From positions 92,911,476-92,975,475 of the forward strand of contig CM043944.1 of NCBI GenBank assembly GCA_014529385.2: a stretch of 64,000 nucleotides of DNA, read 5' to 3'. The notes beneath the pieces were generated by a model. It was not told where the DNA came from and did no database searches. It saw only the letters and a list, made by a program, of their open reading frames with translations. Both the position numbers and the translations under genes were made by a program. Source of the stretch: Adiantum capillus-veneris (taxonomy: Eukaryota; Streptophyta; Polypodiopsida; Polypodiales; Pteridaceae). Positions 47,781 to 58,975 of the stretch are shown one piece after another. How positions within the stretch are numbered: the stretch's first letter is position 1; each line of letters begins with the position of its first letter.

Positions 47781-48500
47781 TTGAATTTGAGAAAGTGTAG
47801 GGGATGAGTTTAGCAAGAAGGGCTTGTTGGGCTTTTCTCTCCCTCATACTTTCTTTTTGTCAAGTTTTGAAGGTGAAAATTTAAAATAAAGAAAACTCTC
47901 TCTCTCTCTCATTCTCTCATGGGAGCTCAATGGATAGTCTCCATGCTCAAGAACTTGGCTATGGATGTAAATCCAAGCAAGTGAAAGCTTCATCTTCTTC
48001 TTCATCATCTCCTAGTACTTTATATGCTAAGCTATGCTAAGAGATTGACCTTGACTAAGCATATGAAATACAATATCTCTTGCTTGAAAATACTTCTTTC
48101 ATTCTCATCTACCTCTTACCTCGTAGTTCTTTCTCTCTGCTGGGGTGTTTAGGGCTTGGAAAGGAGGCTTATACCATGGAATCTTGTAGAGCACTATCTT
48201 CTTGGTTCAAGGAAAGCTCCACAAGAGCACAAGCTATGTTGTAATCAAAGCTCTCTTCAAGAGATAATTATAATACAAAGACCTTTTGGAGTGGGGACCG
48301 GTCCTCATCAAGTTATCAATCTTAATCATGGAATTCTCTTTGAATTATGTGCATGATTTTAGTTTTTTAATGTGTAAATGTGCAAAGAAATTAGTCCAGC
48401 CCAACATATAGTCTCCTCTTCAGTTTCTCATTAAGAAAACTCTCTCCTTTCATATGCTAAAATTCTACTAAATCTAAAGAAAGATTTAGATTCTCTAACA
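47780..48500 (+). repeat. C 5' LTR, downstream part
   Basis: It ends TTCTCTAACA one base before a primer site. Read on the plus strand it resembles the minus-strand A and B LTRs: ATAATACAAAG, CCTTTTGGAG, GGGGACCGG and GGTCCTCA occur in the same order, and farther left CTATGGATGTAAATCCAA and GCTAAGCTATGCTAA match the B LTR with changes. The upstream edge is not defined. Confidence 0.75.
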
Positions 48501-48501
48501 T

Positions 48502-48513
48502 TGGTATCAGAGC
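48502..48513 (+). other. C primer-binding site, initiator tRNA-Met
   Basis: TGGTATCAGAGC on the plus strand, after the CA of the LTR and one T. The match is perfect and fixes C in the plus orientation, opposite to A, B, D and E. Confidence 0.9.
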
Positions 48514-48900
48514 TGAGGTTTTTCTTTTCTTCCCTAAGAAGAGAGGTCCTTGAGTAATCTATGAAAGGCTTGAGTTTCTCATTCCAATAGGGTAAGTGGG
48601 GCTGGGATTTATTATCTTGGTTGGCATGCTTGTTTATAGGGTACGGGGAACACCATCAAGAACTATGGTCTTAATAATGGAGTCTCTTGAAATGTGCCTA
48701 CGGATTAACCATTATTGACCTATTAGTTGTGCTAGCTTAGCACTATTAAACCCACTCCTCTACTCTTTGCAATCAACAATATTCTAAACCACATGTGTAG
48801 TTACTCGAGCGCTACTTTTTTTAGGGATAAGAGGAGTAGTAGCCAAAGTTTTGGAAGTGCCAAGGAAAGAGCTAGTATATGCATGCAAGGAAATTTAATC

Positions 48901-49600
48901 ATGGATAACATAATAAAGAGAATGTAATATTCTTGTATTGAAAACTTAGATCTAGCTCATGGTATAGCATTTTATGATGGTTGCAGAGTTGTCAACTACC
49001 TTGTTGACAAGTTACAAGAAGAAATTGGAACCCTATTTTGCAAGTGGAGGTTCAAAGCCAAATTCAAGCCCTTCAAGTTCCCCCAAGTGCTTGAGAAGAG
49101 AGAATTCCTTTGAGGCCTCCAAAAGAAGAATCTCTTTGGGTGATGAAGAGGAGATACCAAAAGGAGCTCCAAGGCAAACTGTTCAATAGAAAGAAGTGCA
49201 TCGTAGACTTTCAAGGGAGAGGTATGAAAGCGACACCCCTCCTACCTTTGAAAGTGATGTTGCCCCAAGAAGACGAGAGGCATGGTGGTCTCCTAGTCCT
49301 TCCAAAAAGAAGAAGAAGTTATCAAGTACTCCCTTCCATGCAAATTCATGGAAGGGAGAAAAAAATCCAAGCAAAAGGAAGCAAAGAAATTGATCACCAT
49401 CCTCGCCTTCTTCTTCCTCTTCCTCTTTGTCATCACCATCTTCTGACACAAAGGATATCGACTTGTCACCCAAGAGAAAGAAGAGAAGAGGTAAACAAAG
49501 GAGTTATGTGGCATGGAAGAGGTCATGAAAGCTGAAAAAATTTAAAGAGGGAGGAAAGACCATCACTTTCCTTACCTATGATGGAATCTTTGAAGTAATT
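48901..49600 (+). pseudogene. C gag fragment
   Basis: From ATG 48901 the sequence can be aligned with A and B gag: NLDLAHG, VVNYLVDKLQEEIG, then a Ser/Pro/Lys-rich region and ITFLTYDGIFE, which corresponds to ISFLTYDGTFG in B. Frameshifts and stops are frequent (for example near 48936 and 49111). Homology ends abruptly at about 49595, in the middle of gag, where element E begins. The rest of C is missing. Confidence 0.78.
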
Positions 49601-49664
49601 AACCAGAGTAATTTTGTTGTACATAATAAAGATTCTTGATTTCAAATGCAATTTGCCTTACCTC

Positions 49665-50590
49665 CTATAGAAGGACTGTTCCAATAACACAATTACTAGC
49701 ATGCATTTCTAGCACAAATGATTTCATAAGGTCCATATTAGCTAAAATAGAAGCTGTATCAAATGTGACCATGAGAGCATTAAAACTTTTCTGTTGAGCT
49801 TCTCCCCAGTGAAAGATTTTTCCCTTGGCTGTTAGTTGGTATGTCATCATAACAACAATATGAGTATAGTTTTTAATAAACCTGTGGTAAAAATGTGCAA
49901 ATCCCAAGAAAATATGTAGCTCTTTTAATTTTTTTGGGAGAAGGCCATCCCCTCATGGAATCCACTTTGGATATATCCATATGTAGCATGACAACTAAAA
50001 AATAGTGAATTTCCTCCTTGAGAAAATCACACTTGGTATATAACTTGTTTTGACATAACAAACAACTACTTTAGATGCTGTAAGAGCTCTTCTTTAGAGG
50101 AAGTATACACGAGTATTTCATCAAAGAAAATGATAGCAAACTTGCCTAGATATGTATTGGCCAACCCAAAGGGCATAAACAAAAACTCGTAGTGTCCACT
50201 ATATCATTCAAAAAGCAGTTTTGGGTACATCAGCAAGCCTAATGCATACTTGATGATACCCTAAACGCAATTCTATTTTCAAAAAGATATGATCATGGGT
50301 GAGCTTATTAAATAACTCATCCACTCTCGGCCAACAGATACTTGTTCTTAACAGTTTTTGCATGCATGCCACAGTAATCTACACACATGTGCATACTACC
50401 TTCCTTTTTCTTCACCAACAAGATGGGTGAAGTCCATGGTGAAGAGCTGAGTTGTACATAGTATAAATCCTCTACTGAGGTAGTGAGCAAGATGACGTTT
50501 CACCTCAATAGCCTCCAAATGACTCATTCTGTACAATGGTTTACTTATGGGTTTACTACCTGCAACCACATGTATGCCATGTTGCACAAC
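49665..50590 (-). pseudogene. E reverse transcriptase and RNase H start
   Basis: Pieces recognisable in three frames: HGIHVVAGSKPISKPLYRMS (RT start, near 50580), FAIIFFDEILVYT near 50110-50150 (the catalytic FFDD has become FFDE), NKLYTKCDFLKEEIHYF, and FAHFYHRFIKNYTH with FVLEMHASNCVIG (RNase H). The D-to-E change and the frameshifts make it inactive. Confidence 0.82.
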
Positions 50591-50975
50591 ACATGTTGGC
50601 GATAATCCCAGTAGAAAATAATCTCAAAGCACATCCTTGTATTCCATTATTAATGCTTTTGACTTTTTAACACGATTTTTTTATTCTGGTGAGAGAGAAA
50701 TAGCCATAGATGGAATAGAAGAGAGAGAAGAATGCGGCGTTGAGAAATTGTCAATTAAAGTATTATCAACAATTGACAAAAAATGACAGACCAAGTAGCA
50801 AAAAATGAATTCTTTTATTTCATCTTGAGAAGAGAGATTCATAAGCTGGGCTGTACAAACTAGTGAAGAGGAAGGAACATCCTTCCCTCAACAATAGCAT
50901 GTGTATGCCATTGAATTCGAACAACAAACTATTATGCTCATTAGCTATGTTTTAATGATGACTCTAATTCATAAG

Positions 50976-51246
50976 CACTCTCGACTAATGACCACATCTA
51001 CTTGATCCATATTCATGACTTAGAAATTCAAGTATGTGTGATACCCTTGAATCTCTATCGATACATCCTTTACTTGATTATCCCACACCTCAGCATCATG
51101 TCCATGAATAACCACTCTCGTCTAAGGACCACATCTACTTGATCCATATTCATGACCTGGAAATTCAAGGACGCGTGATACCCTTGAATCTCTGTTGATA
51201 CATCCTTTACTCGAGTATCCCACACCTCAGCATCATGGCCGTTAAT
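50976..51246. repeat. Tandem duplication inside the E protease (137-bp period)
   Basis: CACTCTCG...CCACATCTACTTGATCC at 50976 recurs at 51113. The second unit fits the protease of D better, so the first unit is the added copy or has decayed more. Confidence 0.8.
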
Positions 51247-51741
51247 CATCGCTAGCTTGTAACATTGGGAACTAAGAGTCTGGGGGGTAGATTGATCCAT
51301 TTCACTAACTTCTTGGGGGGTGCACTATGTAATCATGTTAATATATAACGTGGGGGTTTTAAAATGCAAAAACTTTAGGCACTTTAACAAAGATAAATCA
51401 AAATAAGGGATTTTTATATTCAATTTTGGAAAAAAATCATAAAATAAGGGTTCATTTTATTCATTCAGACATGTTAATAGAGGGGATTTTTTTATTACCC
51501 CATGAATGCACATTATATAGGGGGTATTGAATGGTGAACCCTCCAAGACTAACTTATAGTTAATGAAATTGTACAACGCACCATCGTCTACTAAGATTTG
51601 CACCCTGTGACCTTGGATAAACCCATGCATATGCACTAGCTCATGTGGACAACAAACAATAGTAAGAAGACTTAGATGCACCAAACCCAACTGCAAAATG
51701 CCAATCAAAGATACGAGATACAACTTATATAAGCTTACCAC
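51070..51741 (-). pseudogene. E protease region split by a small transposon
   Basis: The D protease counterpart is continuous, whereas here it is interrupted at 51312-51547. The upstream part has HELVHMHGFIQGHRVQILV and DDGALYNFINYK. The downstream part has INGHDAEVWDTRV, EIQGYHASLNFQVMNMD and VVLRREWL. Reading frames are otherwise well kept. Confidence 0.8.
51312..51547. mobile_element. 236-bp terminal-inverted-repeat element (MITE-like) with 8-bp target duplication
   Basis: The ends are CTTGGGGGGTGCACTAT and, inverted, CTTGGAGGGTTCACCAT, 14 of 17 identical. ACTAACTT flanks both sides (51304-51311 and 51548-51555). The insertion is absent from the homologous place in D (near 25855), which serves as the empty site. 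It is AT-rich and has no coding capacity. An 8-bp duplication is typical of the hAT superfamily, but the CTTGG end is not its usual CAGGG type. Confidence 0.85.
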
Positions 51742-51759
51742 AATCCCAAATCCATTAGT

Positions 51760-53870
51760 AAGTGAAAGAAGATGCTTGGTACAAACGATGTAGAATTTGT
51801 GGGTTTACAGTTGCTTAGATGCCCAAAATTCAAGCAATGAGGCACAAATGAAGTAGCCAAGCATTGGGTACTTCTATCAATGCACTCAAACTAGGCGCTC
51901 AAGTGATGATACAAAGTTGGTGATGTGCACCATATAGAATGGGGTACCATAAATGATAGCTATAGAGACTAGGGGAGGTATATTAAACTAAAGAAATAAG
52001 GGAGAAAAAAGTGTTTGGAAGAGAATTACATAGATAATTGACAAGCTTAGTATAACTAGCAAACATAGATAAAATTCAATAAAAAAGAGTAGACGGCAAG
52101 AGTCAAGCGAATAGAGAGAAAATACACACAAAAGACAAATTTAGAACAAAAGCACACTAGGAGACAACACATTGAATGACTAATGTGGAAGCACTCATGC
52201 ATGTCATTAATGGCACATCTTTAGGTTAGGTGGACACGACTCATTAAATGAACACGTATAAACATAAGCTCCTTGAGACTCCATATGTAGAGAGCGAAAC
52301 ATCTTTCTTTCAAGTGGTCACAACTCATGAAAACCAAATCTACAATAGATATCTCACTTATTTGCTAACAAATACAATGTCGCTCAATTGCCTAACCAAC
52401 TCATGAAAACCAAATCTACAATAGATATCTCACTTATTTGCTGTGACAGATACAATGTAGCTCAATAGCCTATCGTGATAAGCAACACATCAGTAGCTCT
52501 GCTGAGTCCCTTATCGTGATAACGTGAAAAGCATTTGGTAGTTGCATTTCCTAAGCATTTCCTATCCAAATGCAAGCTATCACCAATATTTGAATATAAC
52601 AAATTAATGCAAAATCAAAGAAACCTCTAGGCAGTGAGAGCAACACCTTGTGTAAAAAGACAATACACATTTGAAAACGGGAAGGAACTTGCATGGACAC
52701 CTTGAGGAAATATGTTCACCAACATGCAACCATTCACCAACACCCAACAAGCGTAGCCTCCACAGAGTTTTCTTAGATTGGCATGCTATCCAGACATATA
52801 AGTCCACTAACTACAACAACGATTGACCACTATGAGCTCTATCCCACGTGTATAGATTACCCTCTAGGTTTGCAATCCCAGACAATTAACCTTACCCTTG
52901 TTGGCTATAGTGCATGGAATTAGTTTCCCTCGTAATAGTTGTAAAACTTTACGTAAAATGGAAAAAATACAATGCATGAAGACCCTCACCTCCTACTCTT
53001 CATTGTCTCCTCACCTTGCATTGGTTCCAGCTTGTCAAAAGACAGCCACCTATACCTTTTCTTCTCTTCTCGACATTTAGGTGTCGATTCTTTCTTATTA
53101 TAAACACAATTGACACACTACACATGTGGACTCGTTTTTTGGTGGAACGTTGAAAATGGCATTAGTGCAATGCATATAGTTGCTAACTTCCTGCACCGCA
53201 TGCGGGCCTTGGGCCGTATTATGTCCAACCTGGGACATAGTCACTCAACTCTGTATAGCTCCTCGAGCCTCGAGCGCATGGGGTGGGGACTCGGGACCTC
53301 ACTTGCATTAAAAGCCACCATATCAATGATTCCTCTTGCCCTTTTCCATTTATTGTCCATCCAATAGCATTATTTTTCCACCCATCAAGAAATGAAGAAG
53401 AATTATGAGCACTATGGCAGCTTTCAAGCCATGATATCATGAATTGTCTCTCCTTCATTAGTACTTTGCCTTTAAAACATAGAGATTTTTTATTTGCGAG
53501 ATTTCATTTTGAGCTTTGGGAATTGAAACATTATTTTTGAGCTTTTGGAATTGAAACATTATTTTCAAGCTTTTTAATGCTTGTATTACACTAACAATAT
53601 CAAATGCCAAGGTTACTACTTCAAAAGTCTTATGAGAAGGCTAGAGTTTAGGGTTACCTTACATCTTTGGTGTGCTGACATGTGAGAATTTAGAAGAGGT
53701 GCTTCATAGAGTTGGAGGCAAAGATGGAAACAAAGGGGCAAAGGATGCAGTGATGACGATGGAGATGTAATCTTTATTTTACCATCATTTGTTAAAATTG
53801 ATATCGAATTTAGTAATTATAGAATTACTTACACTTAGATTAGAAAAATGGTCATTATTTTGAATATCTT
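51760..53870. other. Unassigned sequence right of E
   Basis: No gene or transposon is recognised. A 76-bp tandem duplication (CAACTCATGAAAACCAAATC at 52321 and 52397) is present. Short open frames here look random. Confidence 0.5.
52321..52473. repeat. 76-bp tandem duplication
   Basis: About 45 bases from CAACTCATGA to TTATTTGCT are identical in the two units. The remainder of each unit differs slightly. Confidence 0.85.
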
Positions 53871-53878
53871 GGCTTCGC

Positions 53879-53879
53879 T

Positions 53880-53918
<39 letters not shown>
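53879..53918. repeat. (GT)n(GA)n microsatellite
   Basis: A GT run passes directly into a GA run. Confidence 0.95.
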
Positions 53919-54009
53919 CTCAAAGAGCTCATTATTATTAGTAACTTGTTGGCTGCTAGCCCTATAGCTAACGAAGCCTTCAATTAGTAACATTATCGAA
54001 GTAACGCTC

Positions 54010-54686
54010 CTCTAGTGTGCACCCATCAGAAGGGGTGTGCACGTAAGCCCCTGGGACAAACTTGGTACCATAGTTCCAAGCATTGTTAGCAGTGGGTTCT
54101 CCAAGTGATCCAGGCGCAGATTTTCAAGAGTTCCCTTGCCTAGTGTTATAATGGCTTGCACGAAGAAGCTGAACATGGAAAACATGGTGAGGCGACCATT
54201 CTTGAGATCCTTCACCTTAAACTCAACAAGCCCAGAGGGTCAAAGTATTTTTGGTCCATGAGCCACACCTTCTGAGGCTGGCGCTTCTTACACCCCATGC
54301 ATGCACACACGCTGCATTCACCATGCTCACCTGCATGCCTGCTGCGCCGTCACCCATGCGACCAAGACAACCATCGATTTTTTCGCCGCACCATCTGCAG
54401 ACGAGACTCTTGTGGCCAATACCATCCAAGAAGACTGTTGCTGCTGCTGCATCACCTGATGCTGATAATGGTGTATATGGCTAGCAACTGACGCTGGCGA
54501 CATTGCAAACCCTCACCAACTTCTGATTAACCACTGATGCAGTATCTTGGCCTTTGCGGCTCCCATCAACACCACGTCCTGGCAAGCCCAAATGGCAAGA
54601 ATACTCTAGTGTGCATGAACCTGCAGGTAAGGATTGCCGAGGTATCCCACTCTGTGCTCGGAGAAAATCTGTGATCCAACCTTGAA
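54010..54686 (-). pseudogene. Lhcb (light-harvesting chlorophyll a/b-binding protein) pseudogene, C-terminal two thirds
   Basis: Minus-strand pieces match the chlorophyll-binding protein of photosystem II antennae. FKVGSQIFSE, then GYLGNPYL and SILAIWAC-type sequence with VVLMGAA lie at 54686-54550. FDPLGL, then [20 protein letters not shown] and VQAIIT lie at 54255-54110. In another frame, [16 protein letters not shown] near 54050-54090 ends with a T-P-S-D-G-C-T-L-E tail. KNGRL with its Glu/Arg partner residues is the core of the third membrane helix. The protein is normally nuclear-encoded and imported into the thylakoid. At least three frameshifts and a stop are present, and about 290 unrelated bases (54256-54549) replace the middle. 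The N-terminal third, including the transit peptide, is missing. Confidence 0.85.
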
Positions 54687-55134
54687 CTAGAGAGCCAGCT
54701 CTATATTACATAAAACCCACAGAACTATAAGGATCTCTCTCACTTACAATTGCTGTTTTGCGGTAGCTGAAAGGATAGAGCACCTTGATTTGGTTATTTC
54801 TAAGATCCTGTGAATCTAGAGATTAGAATTCAGGTTGACCCATGCAAGCAACGACCCTCGGCCTCTATTACATGTGTACGCATGTGATCACAAGATGATT
54901 TCTTCACATACACATCTAATGCTGAGGTGCATACAATAGCTTAGAATTTCTTTTGAGAAAATCATACTGGCTCATGGAATGGCATCATACTCATATTTCA
55001 TCTACTTTCTCTACATGATGCACTTGCGCAAGCAATGCTGATCATACTCTGATGAATGCATACAAGGCATGAATGACAAAAAACTTGCACTGGAGGGAAA
55101 TATAACACGAAGAAAGGCCGACAAGAAAGCTTAC

Positions 55135-55437
55135 AAAATCATCAGCGCTGTAAGCTTGTTGAGAGCATAACCAAGGCCTCCCATTAGGTTCAGGCCGGAC
55201 AAGTTGTTGTGATCAACGTTCAGAAAAGGAAAGGAAAACCCACATTGTTGGACATGATAATCTCGGTTAATTAAGACACTACACGATGAAAGAATAAGAC
55301 TTCTTACAGTTCAGTGATGTTGGGTCCAACACAGACGACACCTTTCCAACCGTCGAGGCAAGGGTCCCCTCCTTGTACGGTCCATCTTGCTAATGCCGGA
55401 GAACCCATGGCCGCAAAAAGCACGTTCAACGCAAAAT
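55135..55437 (-). pseudogene. STRUBBELIG-family LRR receptor fragment (two exons)
   Basis: Exon at 55308-55437: the acceptor TTTCCTTGCAG is followed by coding for FALNVLFAAMGSPALARW, then GGDPCLDGWKGVVC and NITEL, and the donor GTAAGA. This is the N-terminal cap of the STRUBBELIG receptor family (ALN-x-L-x-x-x-x-GSP, GGDPC, W-x-GV-x-C, NIT). The next leucine-rich-repeat exon would be exactly 72 bp at 55135-55206, coding LSGLNLMGGLGYALNKLTAL and ending at GTAAGC. Its phase fits, but the acceptor reads CAA where CAG is required. No further repeats, membrane segment or kinase follow. The neighbour in the same direction is the Lhcb pseudogene. The family acts as plasma-membrane receptor-like proteins in tissue patterning. 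Confidence 0.82.
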
Positions 55438-55457
55438 CTGCAAGGAAATTTGCGCAC

Positions 55458-55459
<2 letters not shown>

Positions 55460-55503
<44 letters not shown>
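55460..55503. repeat. (CT)n microsatellite
   Basis: A run of about 22 CT units just upstream of the receptor exon acceptor. Confidence 0.95.
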
Positions 55504-55507
<4 letters not shown>

Positions 55508-55953
55508 ACACCAAATGCAGCTGAAACCAGTATTAATTTTTCTCACACATCTACAAATATTATGGTTATGGTCAATAGCCAAACAATTGCTTTCAGGTGA
55601 AATCATGTATAGGTGGTTCAAAAAGAGCTGTTTTAGACACTCCTTTTTAAAGTAGTTTTTGGGAACTTTTGAGTCTACATCTTATTTTGGGGGAGGAAAC
55701 TCAATGATGAGTAATGAAGATGGGTTAAAAAGAGGGATATGCATTTTGTACCACTCCCGATAGTTCTTAGACGTTTTGGACGTACGAGCACCCCCTTTGT
55801 CTCCTTCTTTGCGTGGGCACAAAGCTACAAGTTAAACGTATTCTCTGCACGCGGTTTTTGCATAGAGCAGAGCGCCTTTCTCTCTTGCTCTATGTGATGT
55901 TTTTGCAGCACATTCCCTTTTTTCCCTCTATGCGTGGTTCTTTGCTATGTGTG

Positions 55954-55981
55954 CTCTCTCTCTCTCTCTCTCTCTCTCTCT
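55954..55981. repeat. (CT)14 microsatellite
   Basis: Uninterrupted CT run. Confidence 0.95.
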
Positions 55982-56417
55982 ACGATAGGATGGAGCCTTC
56001 TTGCCAGTTAGGTGTGTGTGACTGTCTGACATGTTTGGTCTTGTTGATGGTTGGGCTCTTCATCATGTATGTTCATGCGGTGAGCTCTTTTTCTTCAGGT
56101 TTTCTTGATCCGGCTTTGTGCCCACCAGTACACAGTCGAGCAGAGTTTCTCGAGAAGTTCACAGGCTGCTTATGTGATTAATGGGTGGCAAAGAAAAGGG
56201 AACAAAGTGAGAGGCAAAGGCAGCAGACTCTCTGTGCTGAATAGCGGAAGGATGTCCAACTCAATGAGAAGCAAATTAAGAGGAAGATTCTTCCTGCCAT
56301 GTCAAGGTACTGACAAAATTAGATGTAAGGATTGACAACCACACTCCAAGGAGAGATTTTTTCCAGCAACCAGTATTTTGCAACCTGCAGAACTCGGTAC
56401 ATTCTATATAGAGAGCA

Positions 56418-56951
56418 ATGCTTTCCAACATTTGTAACACCTTGTCAGAAGTCAAGGTCCCGCACTCAGCCACCAAAATGCTTTTCAAGAGGGAAACAGT
56501 GATGACATACATTAATTCGAGGGACGAAGTAGATGCATGTCCGTTTGCGTATAGAGCACTTGCAAAGTCGTTGTGCATACATAGAAGAAACATCGGTTTT
56601 GCGAATGCGGGACTCCATTTAGAGGATGAGAACAATCCTTCTCTAGTCTTAGCATGTCAACGGCAAGCTCATCGTTCTACAAACGTCACAGAGGACATTA
56701 ATGAGGTTGTGCTTGGTTTTCGGACAATAGAGACCCAAGTCTCTCCGAACAAGAAGGATATATGCCAAAGACGTATCGACACAAAGGTTGTTCATCAAGG
56801 ATGGGTGAGGAATGGCACTTTTGTGAATCCCCCCCATTCTCTCTCTCCCTCTCCCCCCCTCCCGTCCGCCCCGCGCCCCCAACAATTAGCATTGAAACTG
56901 ATGCAAATAGAGGGATTCTTCATCACTCTAACTTATGTTCAATGCTCCTAA
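56418..56951 (+). other. Unrecognised 177-codon open frame
   Basis: The frame is open from ATG 56418 to 56951 and includes EVKVPHSATKMLFKRETVM and a pyrimidine-rich low-complexity end that reads as Ser/Pro. Overlapping frames on the other strand are also open, and no known motif is visible. It may be chance. I keep it only because it is one of the longer frames in this stretch. Confidence 0.15.
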
Positions 56952-56984
56952 CACTAGAATAATAACATGACACTTTTATGTCCT

Positions 56985-58850
56985 TGGACACTTTTGTGTC
57001 CTGTTAAGTGACCATTTTGCTTGAATTATTTGAAGAGTATGAAAATGAATTTCTAGGTTCTATATATCCACAAAATTGCCTTATGAGCTGAAAAAAACTT
57101 AGCATTTTTTTTTGAGTATCGATCTCACCATTAACCTTACTTTTGCACAACATTTTTGAACCTAAACTGTGTGAAAAAACGGGTCCTGTTTTTGGTTTTT
57201 TTTTTCAAATTTTGGCAACTATACCACTTTAAACTTCACGTTTGTGAGGTTTAGATGGCTAGAGGTTAGGCCTTCATAGTTCTCGACATGTTTTGATGCT
57301 TGTAGGGAGAGCTAAGTGTTAAAATTGAAAGTTATGACCAATTTACAAGAATTGCATAATCCTGTTTTTTGGCCAAAATTAGCACTTTTATGATTTTTTA
57401 ATTGGTGGCTTTCTTGATATCCAAATTCAATTTTGATTGTGTAAGTGTAATGTATAACATAAAGCTAATCTTCCTTGAGTTTTGGGGGATGTAATATGCT
57501 ATATAGCATAGTATATGATGATGGTTGAGTTTTTTGATTGCTGAAGAATACGATACATTTTAGAGTAGCAAGTATAACTTTCTCAATATTGCTAGTTTCT
57601 TAGGCCAATTGTGTGTATTTTGTAGGTAGTAACCATATCTAATCATAGACTACAAACTTGGCTAGATATTGAGTAGTTTCTTATGGGTTTCTAGAGGTCA
57701 TAATGCTAAATCCAATTTCTTCATGTTTGCTGTATTTAGCACTTTATCATTGCCCCCAAGGTTCCAATTGTAAGAGATCCATTATCTTTTTGACATGCTC
57801 CATATATGGCTCCTTTTGAATCCAGAGGCCCAAAGGGAACTAAGAAAACATGTATATAGTATCTGTATTGAGCGTGACTATAGAAACTTTGATGATAGGT
57901 CCGCAGAATGGCAAAAATGCAACTTTTTTGTACCTATTTTTTTGCCCAAAAGAAAATTAGTAAGGTAAAAGCAACCATATGTTTTGGTCACCAACCCATT
58001 GAAGTTAACGGGGCATTTTATCTCATGTCCTACAAAATGTCCACTCTTATTTATATGCAATCAACCGTAAGAAATTGCTGTTTTGGGCAAAATGCACTGG
58101 TCCATCAACTTTGGAGGCTTGTAGTGACCAAGGGATGAGAAAAATTACAAGTTTCTGTTTTTTTCCATATGTAGTAGTTATTGAACTATAAGCTCATGAA
58201 AGGATTTTTCAAAATGAGTGGATCTACTATGGTTTTGGAATTTTTTCCCAAAACCCTGAAAGGACACTTTTATGTCCTATTAGGTTACCATTCTAGTGCT
58301 AAGGCACATTTTTTTAGACAAATTTAAAAACTAGGATATTGAATAACAATGAAAACATCTCAATTTTGGTTGTCTGAAGGTTTAGAATTTAAACTTGCAA
58401 CAATCATGATTAAATGTTGGCATTGTCACTCTTTGTCTTGACAATAGTGCATACAAAAATCACTTTTATGATATATTTATAAGGACCACAATCTAGGAAA
58501 ATCAGCTCAACTGTCAATAAAAAGACTATAGCTCTTTAAAAACAGTTTAGATCAAATACAATTTCAAGTAATGAAATTTATTCAAGTGGCGGTAACCTTA
58601 CTTTTTCAACATAAGGCTCTCGGTTCACTCTCGGTTCAGCCACTAGGCCCGCGAGCATTGTTTGTATGTGGATGATAGGTTGGGGGATGCCCAATATTTT
58701 AACATTCCACATTTATAGAAAGAATGGAACTGGCTCATATTGTAGCCATGTCATTGTACATCCCTAAGTGCCATATTTGGCAGTCAATGTTTAAAAAAAT
58801 TAAATAATAGCAAGCCCCCATGAGGTCATAAAGGGAAGGAGGTAGTAATA
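56985..58850. other. AT-rich intergenic sequence
   Basis: No gene recognised. A motif with GACACTTTTATGTCC followed by a TTA-GT-ACCATT pattern occurs at 56969-57016 and again at 58262-58295. Confidence 0.5.
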
Positions 58851-58975
58851 TATGAATGGTAACTATAAAAATCATGGTACCACTATGCCCAATAATCCTT
58901 AATGTTGATGTAGCAATAGCAATGGTTAATGAGGTCTCTACGGTAAGGTATACCCATCATCTATTATACCATTAT

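Larger units (their letters stand above)
49650..51750 (-). mobile_element. E: decayed gypsy element related to D
   Basis: Minus-strand remains in order: protease (51457-51741 and 51070-51300), RT (50061-50590) and RNase H start (49665-49907). The protease has ILVDDGALYNFINYK, the same DDGA variant as D. No LTRs are visible. The RNase H end is cut at the junction with C. Confidence 0.8.

Noticed and set aside
55813-56181. Plus-strand frame with a signal-peptide-like LVLLMVGLFIMYVHA followed by GTGAGC, a possible first exon of the receptor gene
   Set aside because: It points away from the receptor exons on the minus strand, and its phase does not fit the first base needed by the exon at 55437.
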